This document shows, piece after piece, positions 15,941-25,267 of a stretch of DNA of 64,000 nt. Source of the stretch: Streptomyces sp. NBC_00154 (GTDB lineage: Bacteria; Actinomycetota; Actinomycetes; Streptomycetales; Streptomycetaceae). The stretch is taken from NCBI RefSeq assembly GCF_026342835.1, contig NZ_JAPEMI010000001.1:5152501-5216500 (forward strand), written 5' to 3'. Under the pieces are notes generated by a model. The model had not been told where the DNA came from, made no database searches, and was given only the letters and a program-made list of their open reading frames with translations. Every line of letters starts with the position of its first letter. The first letter of the stretch is position 1. Position numbers and translations under genes: made by a program.

Positions 15941-16653
15941 TCAGTCCTCGCCGAGGTACGCCTTGCGGACGGACTCGTCGTGGAGGAGGTCCGCGCCGGT
16001 GCCGGAGAGGACGATGTTGCCGACCTCCATGACGTGGCCCTGGTCTGCGAGGGAGAGTGCGGCCTGGGCGTTCTGCTCGACGAGCAGGATCGTGGTGCCC
16101 GCCGCCTTGAGTTCGACGATGGTCTCCATGATCTTCTGCATCATGATCGGCGAGAGACCCATGGAGGGCTCGTCGAGCATGAGCAGTTTGGGCTGGGACA
16201 TGAGTGCGCGGCCCATGGCGAGCATCTGCTGCTCGCCGCCGGAGAGGGTGCCTGCGGCCTGCTTCCGGCGCTCCCCGAGGATGGGGAAGAGGTCGTAGGC
16301 GCGCTGAATGTCCTTTTCGATGCCTGCCTTGTCGGAGCGCAGGAATGCTCCGAGTTTGAGGTTTTCGGCGATCGTCAGCCGGGGGAAGATGTGGCGTCCC
16401 TCGGGGGAGTGGGCGAGGCCCAGGGAGACGATCTTGTGGGCGGGGATGTTGGTGAGTGGTTTGCCCTCGAAGCGGATCTGGCCGCCGATGGGCTTGAGGA
16501 GGCCGGAGAGGGTGCGCAGGGTGGTGGTTTTGCCCGCGCCGTTGGTGCCGATGAGGGTGACGACCTGGCCGGCTTCGACGGTGAAGGAGATGCCTTTGAC
16601 GGCTTCGATCTTGCCGTAGGCGACCTTGAGGTCTTCGACCTCGAGCAGTGCGG

Positions 16654-16657
<4 letters not shown>
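15941..16657 (-). CDS. livF: Branched-chain amino acid ABC transporter ATP-binding protein LivF
   Basis: This 238-residue ATPase has a Walker A (GTNGAGKTT), the ABC signature (LSGGEQQ) and a Walker B with catalytic Glu (LLMLDEPSMGL), with the segment SPEGRHIFPRLTIAENL typical of LivF. It powers uptake of leucine, isoleucine and valine at the membrane together with LivG. GTG start at 16657 overlaps the livG stop codon by 4 nt. It is the last gene of the liv operon and is followed by a strong terminator. Confidence 0.93.
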
Positions 16658-17555
<898 letters not shown>

Positions 17556-17559
<4 letters not shown>

Positions 17560-19340
17560 GCCCCCGCCTTGGCGATGCCGGCGCCGGTTTCTTCGGACTG
17601 CCGTGGTTCTGGTACGTCGATGGGGTCGTTCTCGTGGTATTCGAGTTGCTGTCGCTTGTCGGCGACGACTCCTTCGGGGCGGAAGCGCATCAGGAGGATG
17701 AGCGCGAGGCCGAAGAAGAGCAGCTGGTAGTCGTTGAGGAACTGCAGCTTGGTCGGGATGACGTACAGCAGTGTGGCGCCGAGCAGGGGTCCGGTGATGG
17801 TTCCCATGCCGCCGAGGATGACGGCGGCGAGGAGGAACGCGGAGCTGGGCGGTACGGGTCCGGCGAAGACGTACATCTCGGGGACGACGGTGTGCTGTAC
17901 GTGGGCTTGTACGGTGCCGGCGAGGCCGGCGAGGGTGGCTCCGAGTGCGAAGGCGATGAGTTTGACGCGGAAGCCGTTGATGCCCATGGCGGTGGCGGCT
18001 GTTTCGTCTTCGCGGATGGCGACCCAGGCGCGGCCGATGCGGGACTTGCCTGCGCGGGCGAAGATTGTGACGACGAGTGCCGTGCAGAGCAGCATCAGCC
18101 AGAAGTAGTTGGCGTAGGAGCCGAGGGTGAAGCCGCCGATGGTGTGTTCTGCCCCGAAGTCGTATCCGAAGAATTTGAGGTCGGGGATGTTGGGGACGCC
18201 GTTGGGGCCGTTGGTGACGCTGGGGCCGGAGGTGCCGTCGAGGTTGCCCATGGTGATTCGGAAGATCTCTCCGAAGCCGAGGGTGACGATGGCGAGGTAG
18301 TCGCCGCGCAGTCGCAGGGTGGGGGCGCCGATGAGGACGCCGAAGATCAGCGATGCGGCGGCGCCGGTGAGGGCGGCGGCCCAGAACGGGAAGTGGACGC
18401 CGAAGGTTGAGGCGGTCGATCCGGAGACGAGGGCGGCGGTGTAGGCGCCTACGCCGAGGAAGGCGACGTATCCGAGGTCGAGCAGTCCGGCGAGGCCGAC
18501 GACGACGTTGAGGCCGAGGGCGACGGTCGCGAAGATCAGGATGCTGACGGCGAGGAGGGTGAACTCGTCGGTGTTCTGGGTGAACGGGAAGGCCGCGGCT
18601 GCCGCGAAGGCGGCGATGACGGTGACCTTGCGGTGTTGGGTGGTGAGTGCCTTGAGGCGGGCGCTCAGTCCGGAGCGGGAGAGCGTGGCGACGCCGAAGG
18701 CGGCGAGGATCAGGAAGCCGACGAATTGTTCGCTTTCGGCCTGGAGTCCGTAGGAGGCGACGAACAGGCCGATGGCGAATGCGGCGGCGATGACGAGGAT
18801 TTGGGCCCAGGAGGGGAGTGCCTTGGGCCGGGCGAGCTTGGTGCCGCCGATGCCGAAGACCGCGGCGAGCGCCTTCTTGAGGCCGCTGCTGGCGGGGTCG
18901 GTGTCGCGGTGGAGCGGCAGTCCGAGTGCGGCGAGCAGGGTGATGAGGGAGGCTGCCGCGGCGACGAATCCGCCGGGTTCCAGGTTGGCGATGCCGCCGA
19001 GTTCCTGGGCGATGGCGATGACGGTGTACCAGGTGGTGCCGAAGGTGCCGAGTGCGATGAGCAGCAGGGCGTTGTTGCTGCCTGCGGGGTTGAGCCAGCC
19101 GAGGCCGCGTACTCCGTGGCCTGCGAGGGCGAACAGCAGGGTGAGGGCGGCGCCGACGAGGGTGATGACCTGGAGGCCGCCGGGGTAGCCGGTGACGGTG
19201 AGGTCGCCGGGGAATTCGTCGGTCCAGGTCCAGGCGAGGAAGGTGCTCGCGAGGGTGGCGATGGCTCCGACGGTGGTGGCGAGTCGTGCGCCGGTCTCGG
19301 GGAGCGGGATGACGGGGGTGGTCTCGTGAGTGTTTGTCAT
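17556..19340 (-). CDS. livM: Branched-chain amino acid ABC transporter permease LivM with long N-terminal extension
   Basis: The C-terminal 340 residues are the LivM permease (GLNVVVGLAGLLDLGYVAFLGVGAYTAAL; ILGGMGTITGPLLGATLLY), which forms the channel with LivH. The protein is 594 residues, far longer than typical LivM (about 300-420). The first 230-250 residues add several predicted membrane helices (ATTVGAIATLASTFLAW, VITLVGAALTLLFALAG, ILVIAAAFAIGLFVASY) of unknown role. The short gap to livH (5 nt) shows co-transcription. Confidence 0.9.
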
Positions 19341-19345
19341 GGGTA

Positions 19346-20278
19346 TCACGCCCTGTCCGCGACACGTTCGCCGAGCAGGCCTTGTGGCCTGACCAGGAGG
19401 ACGACGATGAGCAGGACGAACGCCCAGACGTTGGCCCAGGCTCCGCCGCCGAGCTTGTCCATCCCGGGGATGTCCTGGATGTACTGGATGGAGAGGGCTT
19501 CGGCGAGGCCGAGTACGACGCCGCCGAGCATGGCGCCGTAGATGTTGCCGATGCCGCCGAGGACGGCTGCGGTGAAGGCCTTGAGGCCGGCGATGAAGCC
19601 CATCTCGTAGTTGATCTGGCCGTACTTGAGGCCGGAGGAGACCGCTGCGACTGCGGCGAAGGCGGCGCCGATGGCGAAGGCCATCACGATGATGCGGTTG
19701 GTGTTGATGCCCATGAGTTGGGCGGTGTCGGGGTCCTGCGCGGTGGCCTGCATGGCGCGGCCGGAGCGGCTCTTGGCGACGAAGACGCCGAGGGCCAGCA
19801 TGCACAGGGGTGCGGCGACGAGGAGGAAGAGGTCTGCGCGCTGGATCTGCAGGTTGTCGGTGATCTTGAAGGCTTCGCCGGTGAATTCGGGGAAGCTGCG
19901 GGCCTTCTTGGCGTCGGGGTAGAAGCCCCAGACGATCTGCTGCAGTGCGATGGAGAGACCGATTGCGGTGATCAGCGGGGCCAGGCGGGGCGCGGTGCGC
20001 AGCGGCCGGTAGGCGAATCTTTCGGCGGCGGTGGCGATGGCCACCGAGGCTATGACGCCGCCGATGAGCATGAGCGGGATGGCCATCCACAGGGCTGTTC
20101 CGCTGGGAAGCCAGAGGTAGATGGTGAGGGCGCCGAAGCCCCCGATCATGAAGATCTCGCCGTGGGCGAAGTTGATGAGCTGGACGATCCCGTACACCAT
20201 GGTGTAGCCGATGGCGATAAGGCCATAGAGGGCACCGAGGGTCAGGCCGTTGGCCAGCGTTTGCGGCAGTTCGTGCAC
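19346..20278 (-). CDS. livH: Branched-chain amino acid ABC transporter permease LivH
   Basis: This 310-residue integral membrane protein has the LivH hallmarks TLGALYGLIAIGYTMVYG near the N-terminus, LINFAHGEIFMIGG, and GLKAFTAAVLGGIGNIYGA near the C-terminus. It pairs with LivM. The GTG start at 20278 has CGGAGGCC just upstream. A 15-bp hairpin separates it from the substrate-binding-protein gene, which may lower its expression relative to that gene. Confidence 0.93.
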   Translation of the reverse strand: MHELPQTLANGLTLGALYGLIAIGYTMVYGIVQLINFAHGEIFMIGGFGALTIYLWLPSGTALWMAIPLMLIGGVIASVAIATAAERFAYRPLRTAPRLAPLITAIGLSIALQQIVWGFYPDAKKARSFPEFTGEAFKITDNLQIQRADLFLLVAAPLCMLALGVFVAKSRSGRAMQATAQDPDTAQLMGINTNRIIVMAFAIGAAFAAVAAVSSGLKYGQINYEMGFIAGLKAFTAAVLGGIGNIYGAMLGGVVLGLAEALSIQYIQDIPGMDKLGGGAWANVWAFVLLIVVLLVRPQGLLGERVADRA

Positions 20279-20310
20279 CGCAGGCCTCCGATGAGCGTGT
20301 CGGATATGAC

Positions 20311-20345
20311 ACCGCGCGAGGGCGCTGTTTGCGCCCTCGCGCGGT
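20311..20345 (-). terminator. Intercistronic hairpin between livK and livH (partial terminator)
   Basis: A perfect 15-bp inverted repeat (20311-20325/20331-20345, 5-nt loop) lies between the binding-protein gene and the permease genes of one operon. In transporter operons such a hairpin typically keeps the binding-protein transcript abundant while allowing some read-through. That role is inferred here. Confidence 0.65.
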
Positions 20346-20387
20346 CTGGTTCAAGTAGTGCGGGTCATGCGCCGGGTGCTGCGGTGG

Positions 20388-21611
20388 TCAGTCCTTGAAG
20401 GTCTCGCTCTTCACGGACACCCACTCGCCGCCCTTGACCTCGTACACGGTGAGCTGCTTGTTGGTGGTGTCGCCGTACTGGTCGAAGGCGACCTTGCCGG
20501 TCACGCCGTCGAAGGAGACCTTGGCCATGGCCGCGGTGATCTTGGCGCGGGCGTCGTCGGGCAGCTTGCCGTCGTTGTCGGCGACGACGGCCTTGACGGC
20601 CTGGATGATGGACCAGGCGGCGTCGTAGGAGTAGCCGCCGTAGGCCGCGTAGGGGTCCTTGTAGCCGCCTGCGGAGTAGTCGGCGATGAACTTCTTGGCG
20701 GTGTCGAGCTGCTCGACCGGGTAGCCGACCGAGGTGGCGAGGTCACCGTCGTTGGCGACGCCGGACGCCGAGATGAAGGCGGGGTCGTAGATGCCGTCGC
20801 CACCCATGGCGGGGATCTTTGCTCCGGCCTTCTTGATCTGGTCGGAGAGGAGGCCGCCCTCGGGGTACTGGCCGCCGAAGTAGACGGAGTCGGCGCCGGA
20901 GTTCTTGACCTTGTCGGCGGTGCTGGAGAAGTCGGTCTCCTTCACCGTGACGTGGTCGGTGCCGACGACCTTGCCGCCCAGGCGCTCGAACTCCTTGGAG
21001 AAGATGGCCGCGAGGCCGGCGCCGTAGGTCTGCTTGTCGTCGACGACGTAGACCTTCCGCTTCTTCGCGTCGTTGTAGTAGTACTGCGCGGCGAAGCGGC
21101 CCTGGATGACGTCCGTGGTGGCCGTACGGAAGTAGGTGTCGAAGGGGCGCTTGAGGTCGCCGGTGCCCCAGTTGTCGCCCTGGCTGAGCGCCGGGTTGGT
21201 GTTGGCCGGCGAGACCTGGGTGAGGTGGGCCTTGGCGAAGTCGCTCTGCATCGACTGCGATACGCCGGAGTTCAGCGGGCCGACGACGCCGAGGACGTCC
21301 TTGTTGGCGACGAGCTTCACGGCGTTCTGGTGGCCGGTGGCCGGTACGGCCTGGTCGTCCAGCTCCTGGATCTTGAAGGTGACGCCGGGGACTTCTTTGT
21401 TCTTGTTCGCCGTCTTGGCGGCGAGGTCCACGGAGTTCTTGATGCCCTGGCCGAGGGCGGAGAGCGAGCCCGTGAGCGGGGCGTCCACGCCGATGATCAC
21501 GGTGGTGTTCTTGTCGCTGCCCTTGTTGTCGTCGCGCGAACCGCAGGCGGTCAAGGTAAGAGCACCGGTGGTCATCACAGCGGTGAGAATGAGCAAGGAA
21601 CGGTGTCGCAC
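20388..21611 (-). CDS. livK: Branched-chain amino acid-binding lipoprotein (LivK/LivJ type)
   Basis: The 407-residue precursor has a lipoprotein signal ending in L-T-A-C (C23), so the mature protein is anchored outside the membrane. The rest is a type I periplasmic-binding fold (IGVDAPLTGSLSALGQGIKNSVDLAA; VVGPLNSGVSQS; YGAYSYDAAW-like regions) of the leucine/isoleucine/valine family. It delivers substrate to LivHM. It is the first gene of the operon. GTG start with a GGGAAAGGA Shine-Dalgarno sequence. Confidence 0.93.
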   Translation of the reverse strand: MRHRSLLILTAVMTTGALTLTACGSRDDNKGSDKNTTVIIGVDAPLTGSLSALGQGIKNSVDLAAKTANKNKEVPGVTFKIQELDDQAVPATGHQNAVKLVANKDVLGVVGPLNSGVSQSMQSDFAKAHLTQVSPANTNPALSQGDNWGTGDLKRPFDTYFRTATTDVIQGRFAAQYYYNDAKKRKVYVVDDKQTYGAGLAAIFSKEFERLGGKVVGTDHVTVKETDFSSTADKVKNSGADSVYFGGQYPEGGLLSDQIKKAGAKIPAMGGDGIYDPAFISASGVANDGDLATSVGYPVEQLDTAKKFIADYSAGGYKDPYAAYGGYSYDAAWSIIQAVKAVVADNDGKLPDDARAKITAAMAKVSFDGVTGKVAFDQYGDTTNKQLTVYEVKGGEWVSVKSETFKD

Positions 21612-22231
21612 GGTGAATCCTTTCCCAGGCGCGGCCCCCTCTGCTGAGGTGCCGTTGCACTCGCCGGGCCGTGCTGGTGCGTGGAAGCGCCGCGATCTCA
21701 GTCGCGCCCGGCGGCGCGGTGACTGGCCGTGACTCTAGGCGCAGGTGGCGGGGTCGGGGATGGGTCGGCGGAGGATGTGACTGTCTTGTTATGACGTTGA
21801 GGAAGGCTTGAGGTGGCTGTGCGGACATGTACGGCTTTTTACCGGACGGTGAAGTGACCGCATGCTGAGAACGCGCAGCTCTGCTAAGGGGCTTGAAGCG
21901 ATCTTGGTGCTGTCGCGTCGCGGGGGCGGTGAGGGCGCGACGAAGTGCCCGGCGGCCGCGGGCCGGGTGCTGTGCGCCGCCCGGCGGCGCCCGGGTATTG
22001 CGTGCTTGTTACGCAGTGTTACGCCGGGGGGCGGTGTGGTCCACGCCCCGTGGTGTCCGTGGGGTGCGTGTGGCTGTTGAGTGGGCCATACAACGGGTTG
22101 TGCGGTCAAGAGTGTTGGGGGCGGAAGTTGCCCAACGCCCCTTCCTCGGCGGGGTGTTGTGGGTGGATATAACTCTGCCCGGCCTGGTTTGTGATCCGGG
22201 CCGGGCGGAGGGGTGGTGCGGTGCCGGTGCG
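21612..22231. other. Long non-coding stretch upstream of livK
   Basis: This 620-bp region contains no convincing gene on either strand. The half nearest livK must carry its promoter; a -10-like TAGAGT occurs on the minus strand at 21732-21737 but no -35 is clear. The middle (21900-22100) is G-rich on the plus strand with several GC-rich repeats. The far end holds the thioesterase terminator. Confidence 0.5.
22178..22205 (-). terminator. Hairpin downstream of the thioesterase gene
   Basis: A 7-bp stem (CCCGGCC at 22178-22184 with GGCCGGG at 22199-22205) with a 14-nt loop lies 27 nt after the thioesterase stop codon on the minus strand. Confidence 0.5.
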
Positions 22232-22702
22232 TCAGGCGGCTGCGGGCTTGGGGGCGTCGCGGAGCATGCAGGTGAGGCGTGCGGTGCAGACGCGCTTGTC
22301 CTGTTCGTCCGTGATGACGATCTCGTACGTGGCGGTGGAGCGGCCGCGGTGTACGGGGGTGGCGACGCCGGTGACGAGTCCGCTCCGTACCCCTCGGTGA
22401 TGGGTGCAGTTCAGGTCGACGCCGACGGCGAGCTTGGTGGCGCCGCCGTGGAGCATGCTGCCGACGGAGCCGAGGGTCTCGGCGAGGACGGCGGAGGCGC
22501 CGCCGTGCAGGAGTCCGTAGGGCTGGGTGTTGCCTTCGACGGGCATGGTGCCGACGACGCGGTCCGCGGAGGCTTCGACGATCTGGACGCCCATGCGTTC
22601 GCCGAGGTGGCCGGCGGAGAAGAGGGCGGGCAGGTCGACGCCGAGTGCGGCGTACTCGTCGATGATCTCCTGGGGGAACTTGGGTGCGGTGTGCTCGCCC
22701 AT
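22232..22702 (-). CDS. PaaI-family hotdog thioesterase
   Basis: The 156-residue single hotdog-fold protein contains the family motif QPYGLLHGGASAVLAETLGS, with the HGG turn and catalytic acidic residue on the central helix, and ends with ITDEQDKRVCTARLTCMLRD. Such enzymes hydrolyse acyl- or aryl-CoA thioesters. The ATG at 22702 follows GGAG at 9 nt; an upstream ATG at 22735 has no Shine-Dalgarno sequence. It lies 81 nt downstream of the molybdo-oxidoreductase on the same strand, perhaps co-transcribed. The substrate is unknown. Confidence 0.85.
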   Translation of the reverse strand: MGEHTAPKFPQEIIDEYAALGVDLPALFSAGHLGERMGVQIVEASADRVVGTMPVEGNTQPYGLLHGGASAVLAETLGSVGSMLHGGATKLAVGVDLNCTHHRGVRSGLVTGVATPVHRGRSTATYEIVITDEQDKRVCTARLTCMLRDAPKPAAA

Positions 22703-22783
22703 GGGGTCCGGCTCCGATCGTCTGCGGTGGTTCATAGCTTTATTGCTGTGTGCATCGTTCTTATCAGACGACTGAGCGAACGC

Positions 22784-25111
22784 TTAGTGGGATGTGGGTG
22801 CGGATTCTCCCTGTATGTCCCGCTCCTGGACGCTTCGGCTCTGGATGTTCTCGAAGCGGATGACGACGGACTTGCTGGCGGGGGTGTTGCTGGTGTCGGC
22901 GGTGGAGTCGAGGGGGACCAGCACATTGGTCTCGGGGTAGTAGGCGGCGGCGCAGCCTCGGGCGGTGGGGTAGTGGGCGATGCGGAAGCCGGGTGCCCGG
23001 CGTTCGGTGCCGTCCCTCCATTCGCTGACGAGGTCGGTGTATGCGCCGTCGGCGAGGCCGAGGGTGCGGGCGTCGTCGGGGTTGACCATGACGACGCGGC
23101 GGCCGCCCTTGATGCCGCGGTAGCGGTCGTCGAGGCCGTAGATCGTGGTGTTGTACTGGTCGTGGGAGCGCAGGGTCTGCAGCAGCAGCCGGCCTTCGGG
23201 GAGTTCGGGGTATTCGACGGGGGCCGCGGTGAAGTTGGCCTTGCCGGTGGCGGTGGGGAAGCGGCGGGAGTCGCGCGGTGGGTGCGGGAGGGTGAATCCT
23301 CCGGGGCGGGCCACGCGGGCGTTGAAGTTCTCGAAGCCGGGGACGACGCGGGAGATGTGGTCGCGGATCGTGGCGTAGTCCTTCTCGAACTCTTCCCAGT
23401 TGGTGGTGGATTCGGGGCCGAGGACGGCGCGGGCGAGGCGGGCGACGATGGCGGGTTCGGAGAGCAGGTGGGGGCTTGCGGGGGCGAGGTTGCCGCGTGA
23501 GGCGTGGACCTTGCTCATGGAGTCCTCGACGGTGACGAACTGCTTGCCGCTTGCCTGGATGTCCTTGTCCGTGCGGCCGAGGGTGGGCAGGATCAGGGCG
23601 CGGCGGCCGGTGACGGCGTGCGAGCGGTTGAGCTTCGTGGAGACGTGGACGGTGAGGCGGGCGCGGCGCATGGCGGCTTCGGTGACGTGGGTGTCGGGGG
23701 TCGCCCCGACGAAGTTGCCGCCCATGGCGAAGAAGATCTTTGCGTCGCCGTCGCGCAGGGCCTGGATGGAGCGGACGACGTCGTAGCCGTGGTGGCGCGG
23801 TGAGGTGATGCCGAATTCCTTGTCGAGGGCGTCGAGGAATTCGGGTGCGGGGCGTTCGAAGATGCCCATGGTGCGGTCGCCCTGGACGTTGGAGTGGCCG
23901 CGGACGGGGCAGACCCCGGCGCCGGGGCGGCCGATGTTTCCGCGCAGCAGAAGGAAGTTGACGACTTCGCGGATGGTGGCCACGGAGTGTTTGTGCTGGG
24001 TGAGGCCCATGGCCCAGCACACGATGGTGCGCTTCGAGGCGAGGATCATGGTGAGGGCCTGCTCGATGGCGGCGCGGTCGAGGCCGGTGGCGGTGAGGGT
24101 CTCGTCCCAGTCGGCGGCGCGGGCGGCGGCCGCGAACTCTTCGTAGCCGTGGGTGTGTTCGGCCACGAATGTGTCGTCGACGGCGCCTTCGGTCTCCAGG
24201 ATCATCTTGTTGAGGAGCCGGAAGAGGGCCTGGTCGCCGCCGATGCGGATCTGCAGGAACAGGTCGTTGAGGGCGGTGCCCTTGATCATGCCGTGGGGTG
24301 TCTGGGGGTTCTTGAACCGCTCCAGTCCGGCTTCGGGCAGCGGGTTCACCGAGATGACCCTGGCGCCTGCGGCCTTGGCCTTCTCCAGGGCGGAGAGCAT
24401 CCGGGGGTGGTTGGTGCCGGGGTTCTGTCCGGCGACGATGATCAGGTCGGCGTGGTGGAGGTCCTCGAGGGAGACGCTGCCCTTGCCGACGCCGATGGTT
24501 TCCATGAGAGCGGAGCCGGAGGACTCGTGGCACATGTTGGAGCAGTCCGGCAGGTTGTTGGTGCCGAATTCGCGGGCGAACAGCTGGAGCAGGAACGCGG
24601 CCTCGTTGCTGGTGCGGCCGGAGGTGTAGAAGAGCGCTTCGTCGGGGGAGTCGAGGGCGCGCAGTTCCTCGGCGATGATGTCGAAGGCGTGTTCCCAGGT
24701 CACCGCTTCGTACCGGTCGGCGCCTTCGGGCAGGTACATCGGCTGGGTGATGCGGCCCTGTTGGCCGAGCCAGTACCCGCTGCGGCCGGCGAGGTCGGCG
24801 ACGGGGTGTGCGGCGAAGAAGTCCGGGGTGACGCGGCGCAGGGTGGCTTCTTCGGCGACGGCCTTGGCGCCGTTCTCGCAGAATTCGGCGGTGTGCCGTT
24901 TGTCGCCCTCGGGCCAGGCGCAGCCGGGGCAGTCGAAGCCGTCCTTCTGGTTGACCTTGAGGAGGGTCCGGGCGGTGCGGCGGATGCCCATCTGCTGTTG
25001 GGCGATGCGCAGGCTGTGGGCGACGGCGGGAATTCCGGCGGCCGAGCGCCGGGCCGGTTCGACGTGCGGTGCGTCCTGGACCGGGTCACCGGTGGGCGGC
25101 TTGGTGGCCAT
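22784..25111 (-). CDS. FdhF/YdeP-family molybdopterin oxidoreductase
   Basis: The 775-residue protein belongs to the molybdopterin oxidoreductase superfamily of the YdeP type. It has a reduced N-terminal cysteine cluster (C61-x2-C64 and C78) instead of the complete four-cysteine [4Fe-4S] motif of formate dehydrogenases. The molybdopterin domain (FYTSGRTSNEAAFLLQLFAR, DCSNMCHESSG) and the C-terminal dinucleotide-binding domain are intact. YdeP proteins are linked to acid resistance in E. coli; here the reaction is unknown. The ATG at 25111 has a GGGGAG Shine-Dalgarno sequence. It is divergent from polA with a 156-bp shared upstream region. Confidence 0.85.
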   Translation of the reverse strand: MATKPPTGDPVQDAPHVEPARRSAAGIPAVAHSLRIAQQQMGIRRTARTLLKVNQKDGFDCPGCAWPEGDKRHTAEFCENGAKAVAEEATLRRVTPDFFAAHPVADLAGRSGYWLGQQGRITQPMYLPEGADRYEAVTWEHAFDIIAEELRALDSPDEALFYTSGRTSNEAAFLLQLFAREFGTNNLPDCSNMCHESSGSALMETIGVGKGSVSLEDLHHADLIIVAGQNPGTNHPRMLSALEKAKAAGARVISVNPLPEAGLERFKNPQTPHGMIKGTALNDLFLQIRIGGDQALFRLLNKMILETEGAVDDTFVAEHTHGYEEFAAAARAADWDETLTATGLDRAAIEQALTMILASKRTIVCWAMGLTQHKHSVATIREVVNFLLLRGNIGRPGAGVCPVRGHSNVQGDRTMGIFERPAPEFLDALDKEFGITSPRHHGYDVVRSIQALRDGDAKIFFAMGGNFVGATPDTHVTEAAMRRARLTVHVSTKLNRSHAVTGRRALILPTLGRTDKDIQASGKQFVTVEDSMSKVHASRGNLAPASPHLLSEPAIVARLARAVLGPESTTNWEEFEKDYATIRDHISRVVPGFENFNARVARPGGFTLPHPPRDSRRFPTATGKANFTAAPVEYPELPEGRLLLQTLRSHDQYNTTIYGLDDRYRGIKGGRRVVMVNPDDARTLGLADGAYTDLVSEWRDGTERRAPGFRIAHYPTARGCAAAYYPETNVLVPLDSTADTSNTPASKSVVIRFENIQSRSVQERDIQGESAPTSH

Positions 25112-25237
25112 TGTGCTCCCCTTTGAGCCAGCTGCGAACCTGCGCGGTGTCGCTGCATGCGTTCCTGTGGTTGTTCCTGTCGTCGATCGTGTCACGCGGC
25201 GCGGGGCGCGTGCCGGGGGAGTGGTGTGCGGTCCGGA

Positions 25238-25260
25238 TTGTCAGTGGTCCGTGGCAGGAT
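25238..25260 (+). promoter_or_regulatory. DNA-damage-type promoter of polA (RecA-NDp/PafBC-like)
   Basis: TTGTCAGTGG (25238-25247), a 7-nt spacer and CAGGAT (25255-25260) lie 7 nt before the polA GTG. The same layout precedes ogt and uvrB in this window. The motif is the one known for the LexA-independent DNA-damage response of actinobacteria; the -10 here begins with C rather than T. Confidence 0.65.
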
Positions 25261-25267
25261 CGGGGGC

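Noticed and set aside
21862..22109. Short ORFs in the 620-bp region upstream of livK
   Set aside because: They have Arg/Gly/Cys-rich sequences, no Shine-Dalgarno sequences and no family resemblance.
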